This document shows positions 1 through 6,446 of a stretch of 13,003 bases of DNA, piece by piece; position 1 is the stretch's first letter, and each line of letters begins with the position of its first letter. Position numbers and translations under genes: made by a program. The DNA comes from JBOGTC01 sp050692055 (lineage in GTDB: Bacteria; Chloroflexota; Limnocylindria; QHBO01). The DNA is taken from NCBI GenBank assembly GCA_050692055.1, contig JBOGTC010000117.1, forward strand, positions 1 to 13,003. Reading direction: 5' to 3'. The notes under the pieces were generated by a model, which did not search any database, was not told the origin of the DNA, and saw only the letters and a program-made list of their open reading frames with translations.

Positions 1-1469
1 TGCTCCACCTGCTCCTCGAGGGCGCGCAGCTCGGCTCGCGTGGCTGCGACGCGCTGGCGCAGATCGTCTCGTCGCTGGCGCGCCGCGTCCGCTCGCGCCT
101 GGGCCGCGTCGCGGCGCGCGGCATGGGCCTCGAGCTCGATGCCCGTCCCCTCGGCAGCCTCGACGGCGCTCCCAAGGGCGCCCCGCGCCGCGTCGAGCAC
201 GGCTTCCGCCGCGCGGACCGACGCCCGTGCACGCCCCAGCTCCTCGCGCAGCTCCGCGCGGCGCACTTCGCCTCGGGCGCGTGCCTCGGCATGGCGCGAC
301 GCGTCAGCGATCCGCGCGCTTTCCCGCGCCCGCCGCTCGGCCAGCGCCTCCTCGGCGGCCAGCATCTCGGCGTCCGCGGCTGCCAGCGTGGCGACCGAGG
401 CGCGCCACGCTTCCTCCGCCTCCTCCGCCTCCGCCAGCGTGGCATCGGTCACACCGGCGTCCAGCGCCGCAAGCCGCGTCCTGGTCTCGATCAGCTCCGT
501 CTCTCCGCGGCGAACCGTCGCCTCGAGCTCGGAGCGTCGTCCTTCGAGCGTTTCGAGGCGGCTCTCGGCGCGGATCAGCCGCTCGCGCGTGGCCTCGCGC
601 GTCTCGGCGCGGCCGCGGGCCTCGGCCTCGGCCTCCCAGTACCGTTCCTCGGCCGCGGCGACCGCCGCTCGCCCCTGCTCCTGCTCGGCGCGAAATGCCG
701 CCAACGCCGCCTCGTCCGCCGCCGCCGTGCGTCGAGCATCTCCGAGCGCGGAGCGGGCGGATCCGGCGCGCCGTCGGTGCGACTCGGCGACCAACGCCCG
801 AGCGCGATCGCCGAGCTGATCGTGCTGCTGCTGATGCTCCGCCTGCAGGGCGAGGCGGCGCACCTGCGGCCGGAGCTCTCCCACGAGGTCGGCGACGCGC
901 GTCAGGTTGTCGCGCGCCTTCGCCAGCCGGGCCGCCGCCTCGTTCTTGCGCACCTGGAGGTTCTTGACGCCGGCCGCCTCCTCGAACAGCTGGCGCCGTT
1001 CCTCGGGGCGCAGTGAGAGCGCCGCGTCCACGGTGCCCTGGCCCACCACCACGAGCTCGTTTGCGCCGAGCCGCCCCTCCCCAAGCAGCTCCACGACGTC
1101 GCGCAGGCGGGCGCGGGCGCCGTTGATGAGGTACTCGCTCTCCCCGGACCGATACGCACGCCGGCCGACGCTCACCTCTGCGAACTCGATCGGCAGCCAG
1201 CCGTCGGCATTGTCGAGGGTCAGGATCGCCTCCGCCATGCCCTGCGCCTTGCGCGCGTCCGAGCCGGCGAAGATGACATCATCGGCGCGGCGCGTCCGGA
1301 GCGAACGATTCGACTGCTCGCCCAGGACCCAGCGCACCGCATCGGCCATGTTGCTCTTGCCCGAGCCGTTGGGACCGATGACGGCGTTGACGCCGGGGTC
1401 GAAAACGAAGCGTGTCGGATCCGCGAACGACTTGAAGCCGTGGAGGCGCAGCTCCTTGAGCCGGCTCAC
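1..1469 (-). CDS. smc: Chromosome segregation protein SMC, N-terminal part (3' end outside window)
   Basis: SMC forms the ATP-driven dimeric core of bacterial condensin, which organises the chromosome with ScpA and ScpB. About 489 codons are present from the GTG start, open to the left edge with no stop. The start reads SRLKELRLHGFKSFADP. Walker A GPNGSGKS is at residues 32-39, and the Q-loop VVGQG has its Gln at residue 144. The typical FEEAAGV segment follows, then a long Ala/Arg/Glu-rich coiled-coil arm. The window ends about where the hinge should begin, so the hinge, return coil, ABC signature and Walker B are not visible. The GTG overlaps the rnc stop as GTGA (1466-1469), which implies translational coupling. 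The rnc-smc pairing is classical. Identification is very secure; only completeness is unknown. Confidence 0.96.
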   Translation of the reverse strand, partial: MSRLKELRLHGFKSFADPTRFVFDPGVNAVIGPNGSGKSNMADAVRWVLGEQSNRSLRTRRADDVIFAGSDARKAQGMAEAILTLDNADGWLPIEFAEVSVGRRAYRSGESEYLINGARARLRDVVELLGEGRLGANELVVVGQGTVDAALSLRPEERRQLFEEAAGVKNLQVRKNEAAARLAKARDNLTRVADLVGELRPQVRRLALQAEHQQQHDQLGDRARALVAESHRRRAGSARSALGDARRTAAADEAALAAFRAEQEQGRAAVAAAEERYWEAEAEARGRAETREATRERLIRAESRLETLEGRRSELEATVRRGETELIETRTRLAALDAGVTDATLAEAEEAEEAWRASVATLAAADAEMLAAEEALAERRARESARIADASRHAEARARGEVRRAELREELGRARASVRAAEAVLDAARGALGSAVEAAEGTGIELEAHAARRDAAQARADAARQRRDDLRQRVAATRAELRALEEQVE

Positions 1470-2203
1470 GGGGCGCTGGCAGTCGGCTCCGCGGCCGACG
1501 CCCCGGAACTGTCGAATACGGCGAGCGCGGCCGCCGCGGCCTGCTCCTCGGCACGCTGGCGACTGGAGCCGGCGCCCTCGGCGACGGAGCTGCCGTCGAG
1601 CACCACGCTCACGCGGAAGCGCTGGTCATGCGGCGGGCCGCTCCGGTCGACGAGCTGGTAGACGGGCTTGGTGCCATGGTGGCGCTGCGTCCACTCCTGA
1701 AGGCGGCTCTTCGCCGACTTGTGGGGCGCCTCCGACTCGGCCAGCTCGTCAAGCCGCTCGCTGAAGATCCGCTCGAGCACCTCCCGGGTGCGCTGCGGGC
1801 CCTCGGTCAGCGACAGGACGCCGGCCAGCGCCTCGAGGCAGGCGGCCAGGAGCGAGGGCCGGGTGGAGCCACCCGCGTCCGCCTCGCCGCGGCCGAGCAG
1901 GAGGTATCGGTCCAGCCCGAGGTCGAGCGCGAGGTCGGCGAGCGCGTCGCGGTTGACGACGGCGGCCCGGCGCGCGGTCAGGAAGCCCTCGTCCTCGTCG
2001 GGGTAGCGATCGAACAGGAGGCGGCTGACGACGATGCCGATGACGGCGTCTCCGTAGAACTCGAGCCGCTCGTTGTGGCCGCGTGCGAGGGTGGGATTCT
2101 CGTTGAAGTAGGAGCTGTGAACGAACGCCTGGCGGACTGCCTCCGGATCACGCAGGGCGATGCCCAAGCGCTCGCCCAGCGCCTCGATCGAAGGTGCGTC
2201 CAT
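1466..2203 (-). CDS. rnc: Ribonuclease III, with an altered metal-binding residue
   Basis: RNase III is a dimeric double-strand RNA endonuclease that matures 23S and 16S rRNA and processes some mRNAs. The 245-residue protein has an N-terminal nuclease domain (about 1-150) with the signature NERLEFYGDAVI. Its E45, E48 and D52 match E. coli E38, E41 and D45. A dsRNA-binding domain follows at about 163-230 (SRLQEW, PxY, GPxH, then a helix of the RAEEQAA type). A short Ala/Ser/Pro tail ends the protein. The second acidic cluster reads LLAACLEAL: the Glu (E124, E. coli E117) is kept, but the residue matching D114 is Ala121. Tyr50 replaces the usual Leu/Phe, and the expected YLD after this helix is absent. 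The ATG lies 12 bases after the acpP stop, with no strong ribosome-binding site. The gene is intact and the family is certain; full catalytic activity is uncertain. Confidence 0.95.
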   Translation of the reverse strand: MDAPSIEALGERLGIALRDPEAVRQAFVHSSYFNENPTLARGHNERLEFYGDAVIGIVVSRLLFDRYPDEDEGFLTARRAAVVNRDALADLALDLGLDRYLLLGRGEADAGGSTRPSLLAACLEALAGVLSLTEGPQRTREVLERIFSERLDELAESEAPHKSAKSRLQEWTQRHHGTKPVYQLVDRSGPPHDQRFRVSVVLDGSSVAEGAGSSRQRAEEQAAAAALAVFDSSGASAAEPTASAP

Positions 2204-2215
2204 GCGCGGGAAGCG

Positions 2216-2461
2216 TTACTGCTGGTGCTCCTCGATGTAGTCGACGGCATCCGAGACCTTCTGGATCTTCTCGGCATCCTCGTCCGAGATCTCCATGCCG
2301 AACTCCTCCTCGAGGCTCATGATGAGCTCGACCAGGTCGAGCGAGTCCGCGTTGAGGTCCTCGACGAACGAGGCCTGGGGCGAGACCTCCTCTTCGTCGA
2401 CGCCCAGCTGCTCGACGATGATCTTCTTGAGTCGTTCGAACGTGGTCGTACCTTCGGTCAC
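2216..2461 (-). CDS. acpP: Acyl carrier protein
   Basis: ACP carries growing acyl chains on a phosphopantetheine arm for type II fatty acid synthesis. The protein has 81 residues and is strongly acidic. It shows the canonical helix II motif DLNADSLDLVEL, with the modified serine at residue 40, and ends in a typical DAVDYIEEHQQ helix. The start is GTG and is well supported: GGAGGA lies 8 bases upstream, inside the nusB C-terminal codons. The GTG overlaps the nusB TGA as GTGA (2458-2461). It sits two genes downstream of plsX, whose product feeds phospholipid synthesis from acyl-ACP. The close spacing to rnc and smc matches the acpP-rnc-smc order of many Firmicutes. An internal -10-like box in nusB may give it extra transcription. 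Confidence 0.97.
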   Translation of the reverse strand: MTEGTTTFERLKKIIVEQLGVDEEEVSPQASFVEDLNADSLDLVELIMSLEEEFGMEISDEDAEKIQKVSDAVDYIEEHQQ

Positions 2462-2910
2462 CGTCCGGCTCCTCCACCCGATGATCTGGAAACGCTTCCC
2501 AACACGCCGTTCACGAGGCGACGGGCTGCGTCGCCGGCGTAGATCCGGGCGAGCGAGACGGCATCGCGAATCGTCTCCCCGCTCGGGGTCGCGGCGGAGT
2601 ATAGCACCTCGTACAGCGCGCTCCGCAGGATCGAGCGCTCCACTCGACCGAGCTCGGCGACCGGGATTGCGGGGGCTGTATCGGCGATCCGCGCGTCGAG
2701 CTGAGGACGGTGCTCCCCCACCCCGGCGACGATCTGCGCGGCGTGCTCCCGAACCGGCTCCGGGACATCACGCTGGGTGGCCAGACGCGCTAGGGCCTCA
2801 TTCGCGCTGCCGGGCCGAAACTCCTCCTCGAAGAGCGCCAGCAGGGCCAGACGCCGAGCCATCAGCCCGGCGCTGGAGCGGGCGGCCTTGCCCGAGGAGC
2901 GGATCGCCAT
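2458..2910 (-). CDS. nusB: Transcription antitermination factor NusB
   Basis: NusB binds boxA RNA together with NusE (ribosomal protein S10) and promotes antitermination and correct folding in rRNA transcription. The 150-residue, mostly alpha-helical protein fits the family length. Diagnostic segments are ARRLALLALFEEEF near residue 18, GRVERSILRSALYEVLY near 88-104, and the C-terminal AVSLARIYAGD...RRLVNGVLGSV helix. A Ser/Gly-rich tail ends the protein, and its codons contain the ribosome-binding site of acpP. The ATG lies 5 bases after the plsX stop, with only a weak GAGG close by. Finding nusB between plsX and acpP is less usual than the fapR-fabD-fabG order of Firmicutes. The local codon pair CTA TAC creates a possible extended -10 box. 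Confidence 0.93.
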   Translation of the reverse strand: MAIRSSGKAARSSAGLMARRLALLALFEEEFRPGSANEALARLATQRDVPEPVREHAAQIVAGVGEHRPQLDARIADTAPAIPVAELGRVERSILRSALYEVLYSAATPSGETIRDAVSLARIYAGDAARRLVNGVLGSVSRSSGGGAGR

Positions 2911-2915
2911 CAGCC

Positions 2916-3974
2916 TCAGCCGCGCTCGCGCCCGAGGCGCGCCGCCAGCCGCGCCTTCAGTGCCGCTCGCTGTCCGAGTGCCGGATGGCGGCGGCTCCAG
3001 TCGGCGATCAGGTCCGGTACCCGTGCCTCGGCTGCCTCGGATGCGACCCGGATCGCGTGCTCCATCATCCGCGCCCTGGCCCGCCCGTGGGTCACGATGC
3101 TCACGCCACGGACGCCGAGCAGCGGCGCGCCCCCGTATCGCTCGTAGTCGAACCTGGACCTGAGCCGATCAAAGCCCGGCTTGAGCGCCAGGAGCGCCAG
3201 CGGAGCGATCGGCCCCTGCTGGAGGTCCTCTCGAAGGGCTCGGAAGATGAAGCTGGTGATTCCCTCGAAGAACTTGATCACGACATTGCCGACGAAGCCA
3301 TCGCAGACCACCACGTCAGCTCGGTGGGCGATCATGTCGTGCGCCTCCACATTGCCCACGAAATGCAGGTCAGCGGCGCTGAGCTTCGCATGAGCGGCCC
3401 GCGCCAGCGTGTCCCCCTTCTCCTCCTCTTCGCCGATGTTCAGCAGGCCGATCCGCGGGCTGCTCACGTGCAGCACGTGCTCGGCGAAGATCGCGCCCAT
3501 GGCCGCGAACTGCACCAGGTTGGCGGCGTCGCTGTCGACGTTTGCACCCACGTCCAGCAGCATGATCGGGCCGGTGGCGGTCACGAGGTGGGCCGGCAGC
3601 GCCGGGCGGTCGATGCCCTCGATGCGGCCAAGGCGAAAGACCGCGGCCGCCATGGTGGCGCCGGTCGATCCGGCGCTCACCACGGCATCCGCGTCGCCGT
3701 CGCGCACGAGGTTGGTGGCGACCACGATCGAGGAGCGCCGCTTCGAGCGCATGGCGGTCGCCGGGTGCTCGCCCATGCCCACCACCTCGGGCGCGTCGAC
3801 GAGGCGCAGCGTCGCAGGGTGGCCCTTGCCGTATGCCGCGATCTCGCGCTCGAGGCGCGGAACATCGCCGACGAGGATCACCTCGTCGGCGTGGGCGGCG
3901 GCGTAGTCGATCGCGCCGCGGACGACTTCGCGGGGGGCGTGATCGCCACCCATCGCGTCGACCGCGATGCGCAT
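2916..3974 (-). CDS. plsX: Phosphate acyltransferase PlsX
   Basis: PlsX is a peripheral membrane enzyme that converts acyl-ACP and phosphate to acyl-phosphate, the donor used by PlsY to start phospholipid synthesis. The 352-residue protein begins with the family hallmark RIAVDAMGGDHAP. It keeps VVSAGSTGA, the DVGANVD segment, the acidic NIGEEEEKGD motif and CDGFVGNVVIK. The conserved GN(I/V)EGRD stretch reads GNVEAHDM, a mild deviation. The ATG lies 4 bases after the rpmF TAA, and rpmF-plsX is a widely conserved pair. The downstream nusB begins after 5 bases. The C-terminus is Arg/Ala-rich. The identification is secure. Confidence 0.97.
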   Translation of the reverse strand: MRIAVDAMGGDHAPREVVRGAIDYAAAHADEVILVGDVPRLEREIAAYGKGHPATLRLVDAPEVVGMGEHPATAMRSKRRSSIVVATNLVRDGDADAVVSAGSTGATMAAAVFRLGRIEGIDRPALPAHLVTATGPIMLLDVGANVDSDAANLVQFAAMGAIFAEHVLHVSSPRIGLLNIGEEEEKGDTLARAAHAKLSAADLHFVGNVEAHDMIAHRADVVVCDGFVGNVVIKFFEGITSFIFRALREDLQQGPIAPLALLALKPGFDRLRSRFDYERYGGAPLLGVRGVSIVTHGRARARMMEHAIRVASEAAEARVPDLIADWSRRHPALGQRAALKARLAARLGRERG

Positions 3975-3978
3975 GGCG

Positions 3979-4182
3979 TTAGCGCTGGCCCTCAGCCGGG
4001 GTGACGGGCTCGACCGACACCGCCTCGCGACCCGCGTAGTAGCCGCAGGTGGGGCAGGCGTGGTGCGCGCGCTTCAGCTCGTGGCAGTGATCGCACTCGA
4101 CCAGTGGCGGCGCGCTGATCGCCAGGTGCGCGCGCCGCTCACCCTGGCGCGCCTTCGATACCTTTCGCTTTGGAACGCCCAA
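3979..4182 (-). CDS. rpmF: 50S ribosomal protein L32 (zinc-ribbon form, TTG start)
   Basis: L32 is a small basic protein of the large ribosomal subunit. The 67-residue product begins GVPKRKVSKARQGERRAH, matching the usual AVPKRKTSK-type start. It carries a zinc ribbon, CX2C-X9-CX2C, at C30, C33, C43 and C46. The start is taken as TTG at 4182 because the perfect Shine-Dalgarno AAGGAG lies 7 bases upstream and the protein then starts exactly where L32 should. An upstream in-frame ATG at 4377 would add 65 unrelated residues and run into yceD. A TATACT box about 40 bases upstream probably drives this gene and those downstream. The four cysteines suggest the zinc-binding type of L32. Confidence 0.94.
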   Translation of the reverse strand: MGVPKRKVSKARQGERRAHLAISAPPLVECDHCHELKRAHHACPTCGYYAGREAVSVEPVTPAEGQR

Positions 4183-4221
4183 CGCGTGACTCCTTGACCG
4201 ATGCGTGGAACGGGACGTCGC

Positions 4222-4227
4222 AGTATA
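4222..4227 (-). promoter_or_regulatory. Putative -10 box (TATACT) upstream of rpmF
   Basis: Read on the minus strand this is GGCTATACTGCG, a near-consensus sigma-A -10 box in very GC-rich DNA. It lies in the 100-base gap between the yceD stop (4283) and the rpmF TTG (4182). A weak TTCGCC lies 19 bases upstream as a possible -35. The predicted RNA start would leave about 30 bases of leader containing the AAGGAG site. It would transcribe rpmF-plsX-nusB-acpP-rnc-smc. This is a motif call only. Confidence 0.55.
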
Positions 4228-4282
4228 GCCGGACCCCTGCCACGCTGGCGAACACCCTTCTCGATGGCTCAGTCGTGGGCCG

Positions 4283-4834
4283 TCAGCCCTCTCGATCGCC
4301 TCGATCACCGTCCCGCAGCAGCGCAGCGAGGCCCGCCAGGCGCGGGTCGATCTCGTCGCCGCCGTGTGCGTGCTCATCGCGATCCAGTCGCTCGCCGCAC
4401 TCCGGGCAGAGGCCCGGGCATTCTGGGCGGCAGAGCGGATGCATCGGCTCGGTCAGTGCCAGCTCATCGTGCAGCACCGGATCGAGGTCGATCTCGTGGC
4501 GCGCGTCGATCCGCAGCGCCGACTCGTCTACCGTGGGCTCGCCGAGCACCACTCCCGAGTCGGGATCCACGCTGGGCAGGAACTCCTCGTTGATGTCCAC
4601 CCCCACGTCCTCGACGAACGGGTCGGCGCAACGTGCGCAGGTGCGTCGCAGCGGAGCGCGCGCATCGCCGCGTAGCAGGAGCCCTCGGTTCGTGCGCTGC
4701 AGGCGCAGGTCAGCATCCAGCGGGCCGGCGAGCTCCACGTCCGGCCCCAGGCTGAGGTAGTGATCGCGGAGGCGAACGTCACGCGTCGAACCGGGCGGCT
4801 CGTGGAGCAGCCCGGCCACGTTGAACGAGGTCAT
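4283..4834 (-). CDS. yceD: YceD / DUF177 family protein (23S rRNA accumulation protein)
   Basis: YceD proteins are needed for normal 23S rRNA accumulation in E. coli and plants, and are almost always found beside rpmF. The 183-residue protein has an N-terminal beta-rich part, a CARC pair at C66 and C69, an acidic middle (INEEFLPSVDPDSG) and a C-terminal cysteine group CRPECPGLCPECG (C135, C139, C143, C146). This matches the zinc-binding DUF177 pattern PxCxxxCxGLCxxCG. A charged Asp/His/Arg tail follows. The ATG overlaps the stop of the upstream coiled-coil gene as ATGA (4831-4834), so the two are probably coupled. The family is secure; the molecular role is inferred from the family. Confidence 0.9.
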   Translation of the reverse strand: MTSFNVAGLLHEPPGSTRDVRLRDHYLSLGPDVELAGPLDADLRLQRTNRGLLLRGDARAPLRRTCARCADPFVEDVGVDINEEFLPSVDPDSGVVLGEPTVDESALRIDARHEIDLDPVLHDELALTEPMHPLCRPECPGLCPECGERLDRDEHAHGGDEIDPRLAGLAALLRDGDRGDREG

Positions 4835-5388
4835 GGCCGGGGTGCGGCGCTCGCCTGCTCCTCGGCCTCTCCGGCTCCATCGGCGCCGAGGCCGGCGGCC
4901 GCTGGTCCGACGCCCTCTCCGCCGCGATGCCGCTCGTCAAGCATGTCGATGCCGCGCTTGATGGAGGTCAGCGCCTTGATGCATTCGCCCTCGAGGCGAA
5001 TCAGCACGCCCGCGGCATACTCGTCAGCGCCGCGCCGAACTTCGGCGGCCTCCCGGTTGGATGCCTCGATGATCTCCGCCGCGCGCTGCTGGGCGGCCTT
5101 CACCAGCTCACGCTCCTCGAGCAGCCGCGCAGCCTGCTCCTGGGCACGGGCGACGATCGCGTCACCCTCGTCGCGAGCGCGGTCACTGATGCGGCCGGCC
5201 TCCTCGGTGATGCGCCGCGCCTGGCGCACCTCCTCGGGCACGGAGGCGCGCAGCTGATCGATCAGCTCCAGGACCGCGGCCTGGTCGAGCACCACGTTGT
5301 TCGTCAGGGGCAGCTTCTTGCCGGTGGCGACCAGGGACTCGAGCCGCTCGACGAGGAAGATGATGTCCGTGGCGCGACCCTCCTGCAC
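4831..5388 (-). CDS. SepIVA/DivIVA-like coiled-coil protein
   Basis: This 185-residue protein has no enzyme motif. Residues 9-30 (IIFLVERLESLVATGKKLPL) and the following NNVVLDQAAVLELIDQLR segment match the N-terminus of a conserved family found next to yceD and coaD in actinobacteria. That family includes mycobacterial SepIVA, a cell-division factor, and Streptomyces proteins annotated as ATPase- or cell-division-initiation-like. Residues about 50-150 form a long charged Ala/Glu/Arg coiled coil with heptad character. A Gly/Ala/Glu-rich disordered tail (155-185) follows. A role at the septum or envelope is inference from homology and position. The start is GTG at 5388. A TATAAT box ends 8 bases before it and no ribosome-binding site is visible, so translation may be leaderless. 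Family call is fairly confident; function is not. Confidence 0.75.
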   Translation of the reverse strand: MQEGRATDIIFLVERLESLVATGKKLPLTNNVVLDQAAVLELIDQLRASVPEEVRQARRITEEAGRISDRARDEGDAIVARAQEQAARLLEERELVKAAQQRAAEIIEASNREAAEVRRGADEYAAGVLIRLEGECIKALTSIKRGIDMLDERHRGGEGVGPAAAGLGADGAGEAEEQASAAPRP

Positions 5389-5396
5389 GTGGCGCG

Positions 5397-5402
5397 ATTA
5401 TA
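5397..5402 (-). promoter_or_regulatory. Perfect -10 box (TATAAT) overlapping the coaD stop codon
   Basis: On the minus strand the sequence is GCGCGTATAATCGCGCCACGTG. TATAAT is a perfect -10 hexamer, and its TAA (5400-5398) is the coaD stop codon. Only 8 bases separate it from the GTG of the coiled-coil gene, so RNA would begin at or within a few bases of that start codon. No convincing -35 hexamer lies 16-18 bases upstream. It probably drives the coiled-coil gene and yceD. Confidence 0.6.
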
Positions 5403-5907
5403 CGCGCGCACGCTCGGTTGGTCGGTCGTCGAATCGTCTGCGCAGCGCCTCGGCCACCGGTGGCGGCAGCATGGGCGAGACGTCCCCGCCGAAGAGCGCC
5501 ACCTCCTTGGCCAGCGTGGAGCTGACGTAGCCGAACTCCAGGGCCGTCATCAGGAAGGCGGTGTCGATCGACGGCTCCAGCTTGCGGTTGGTGAGAGCCA
5601 TCTGGAGCTCAGCCTCGAAGTCGCTCACCGCGCGCAGCCCGCGAACGATGAATCCGGCGCCCTGCGCGTGGGCGAACTCGACCGTCAGACCATCGAATGC
5701 GGCCACCTGCACGTGGCTGCCGAGCTCATCCACGCAGGCGCGGATCAGCTCCACCCGCTCGTCGACCCCGAAGAGCGGCTCCTTGCGCGTGTTGTTCAGC
5801 ACGCCGATGACCAGCCGGTCGAAGAGCCTCGAGGCGCGCCGCGCGACGTCGAGGTGCGCGTTGGTCATCGGGTCGAACGAACCCGGAAACACCGCGACGC
5901 GGCTCAT
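5398..5907 (-). CDS. coaD: Phosphopantetheine adenylyltransferase (PPAT)
   Basis: CoaD transfers AMP from ATP to 4'-phosphopantetheine, the penultimate step of coenzyme A synthesis. The 169 residues align without gaps at the N-terminus to E. coli PPAT. The FPGSFDPMTNAH segment covers residues 7-18, K42 is present, and RGLRAVSDFEAE (89-100) and YVSSTLAKEVA (127-137) are the conserved substrate motifs. The nucleotidyltransferase signature (T/H)xGH reads TNAH, with Ala17 replacing the nearly invariant Gly; T15 and H18 are kept. The ATG overlaps the rsmD stop as ATGA (5904-5907). The pair rsmD-coaD is very widely conserved. Its stop codon is built into the next promoter. The identification is secure. 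Confidence 0.96.
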   Translation of the reverse strand: MSRVAVFPGSFDPMTNAHLDVARRASRLFDRLVIGVLNNTRKEPLFGVDERVELIRACVDELGSHVQVAAFDGLTVEFAHAQGAGFIVRGLRAVSDFEAELQMALTNRKLEPSIDTAFLMTALEFGYVSSTLAKEVALFGGDVSPMLPPPVAEALRRRFDDRPTERARV

Positions 5908-6446
5908 GACTCCTCCCGCTGCAGGAAGCTCAGCCCCGTCTCACCGAAGCGCCGCGTGCGCCACGACGCGAGTCCGTTCACCTCCGGGACCTCGGTGCGC
6001 CAGAAGTGCTTCACCACCACCATCGCCCCCGGGGCAAGGCGCGGCAGCAGCCGCTGAAGCGGCGGGAGGATAGCACGCTCGGCATAGGGCGGATCCAGGA
6101 AGGCGAGGTCATAGGCCGATGCGTCCGCCATCTCGAGAAAGCGCATCACGTCCCCGCCGCGTACGTCGGCCAGCCCGTCGAGGCCGGTCCTGTCGAGGTT
6201 GCGGCGCAGAACGCTCAGCGCCTCGCGGCCGCGCTCCACGAACGTGCAGTGCGCCGCGCCGCGGGAGAGCGCCTCGATGCCGATGGCCCCGCTCCCGGCG
6301 TAGAGGTCCAGCACGCGCGCGTCGATCACCCGCTCGGCCAGGATGCCGAACATCGTCTCCTTGACGCGATCGGCGATGGGCCGGACCGACCGACCGCGCG
6401 GGGCGGCGAGCGGCACGCCGCGCGCGCTGCCCGCAATCACTCGCAT
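5904..6446 (-). CDS. rsmD: 16S rRNA (guanine966-N2)-methyltransferase RsmD
   Basis: RsmD uses S-adenosylmethionine to methylate N2 of G966 in 16S rRNA of the small subunit. The 180 residues begin with the hallmark MRVIAGSARG, followed by VRPIADRVKETMFGIL (21-36). The SAM-binding motif is VLDLYAGSGAIGIEALSRGA (45-64), the catalytic DPPY is at 118-121, and a RRFGETGLSFL end (165-175) corresponds to the usual RRYGDTALSFY. The ATG shares one base with the recG stop (TGATG, 6444-6448), and its own stop overlaps the coaD start. The set recG-rsmD-coaD is a common core-genome block. A TGCTATCCT box inside the gene (near 6067-6075) resembles an extended -10 and might add transcription to coaD. Confidence 0.96.
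   Translation of the reverse strand: MRVIAGSARGVPLAAPRGRSVRPIADRVKETMFGILAERVIDARVLDLYAGSGAIGIEALSRGAAHCTFVERGREALSVLRRNLDRTGLDGLADVRGGDVMRFLEMADASAYDLAFLDPPYAERAILPPLQRLLPRLAPGAMVVVKHFWRTEVPEVNGLASWRTRRFGETGLSFLQREES

Noticed and set aside
40..1016. Plus-strand open frames opposite smc
   Set aside because: Serine/arginine-rich or Gly/Arg/Leu-rich mirrors of the SMC coiled coil. The minus-strand frame is open and carries Walker A and Q-loop motifs.
2295..4004. Long plus-strand open frames across plsX, nusB and rpmF
   Set aside because: They are antisense shadows typical of GC-rich DNA: Arg/Ala/Pro-rich, no domain, and fully covered by strongly recognised minus-strand genes.
4183..4377. Longer rpmF start at 4377
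   Set aside because: It overlaps the yceD end, crosses the promoter-like gap and adds no L32-like sequence; the TTG has an ideal ribosome-binding site.
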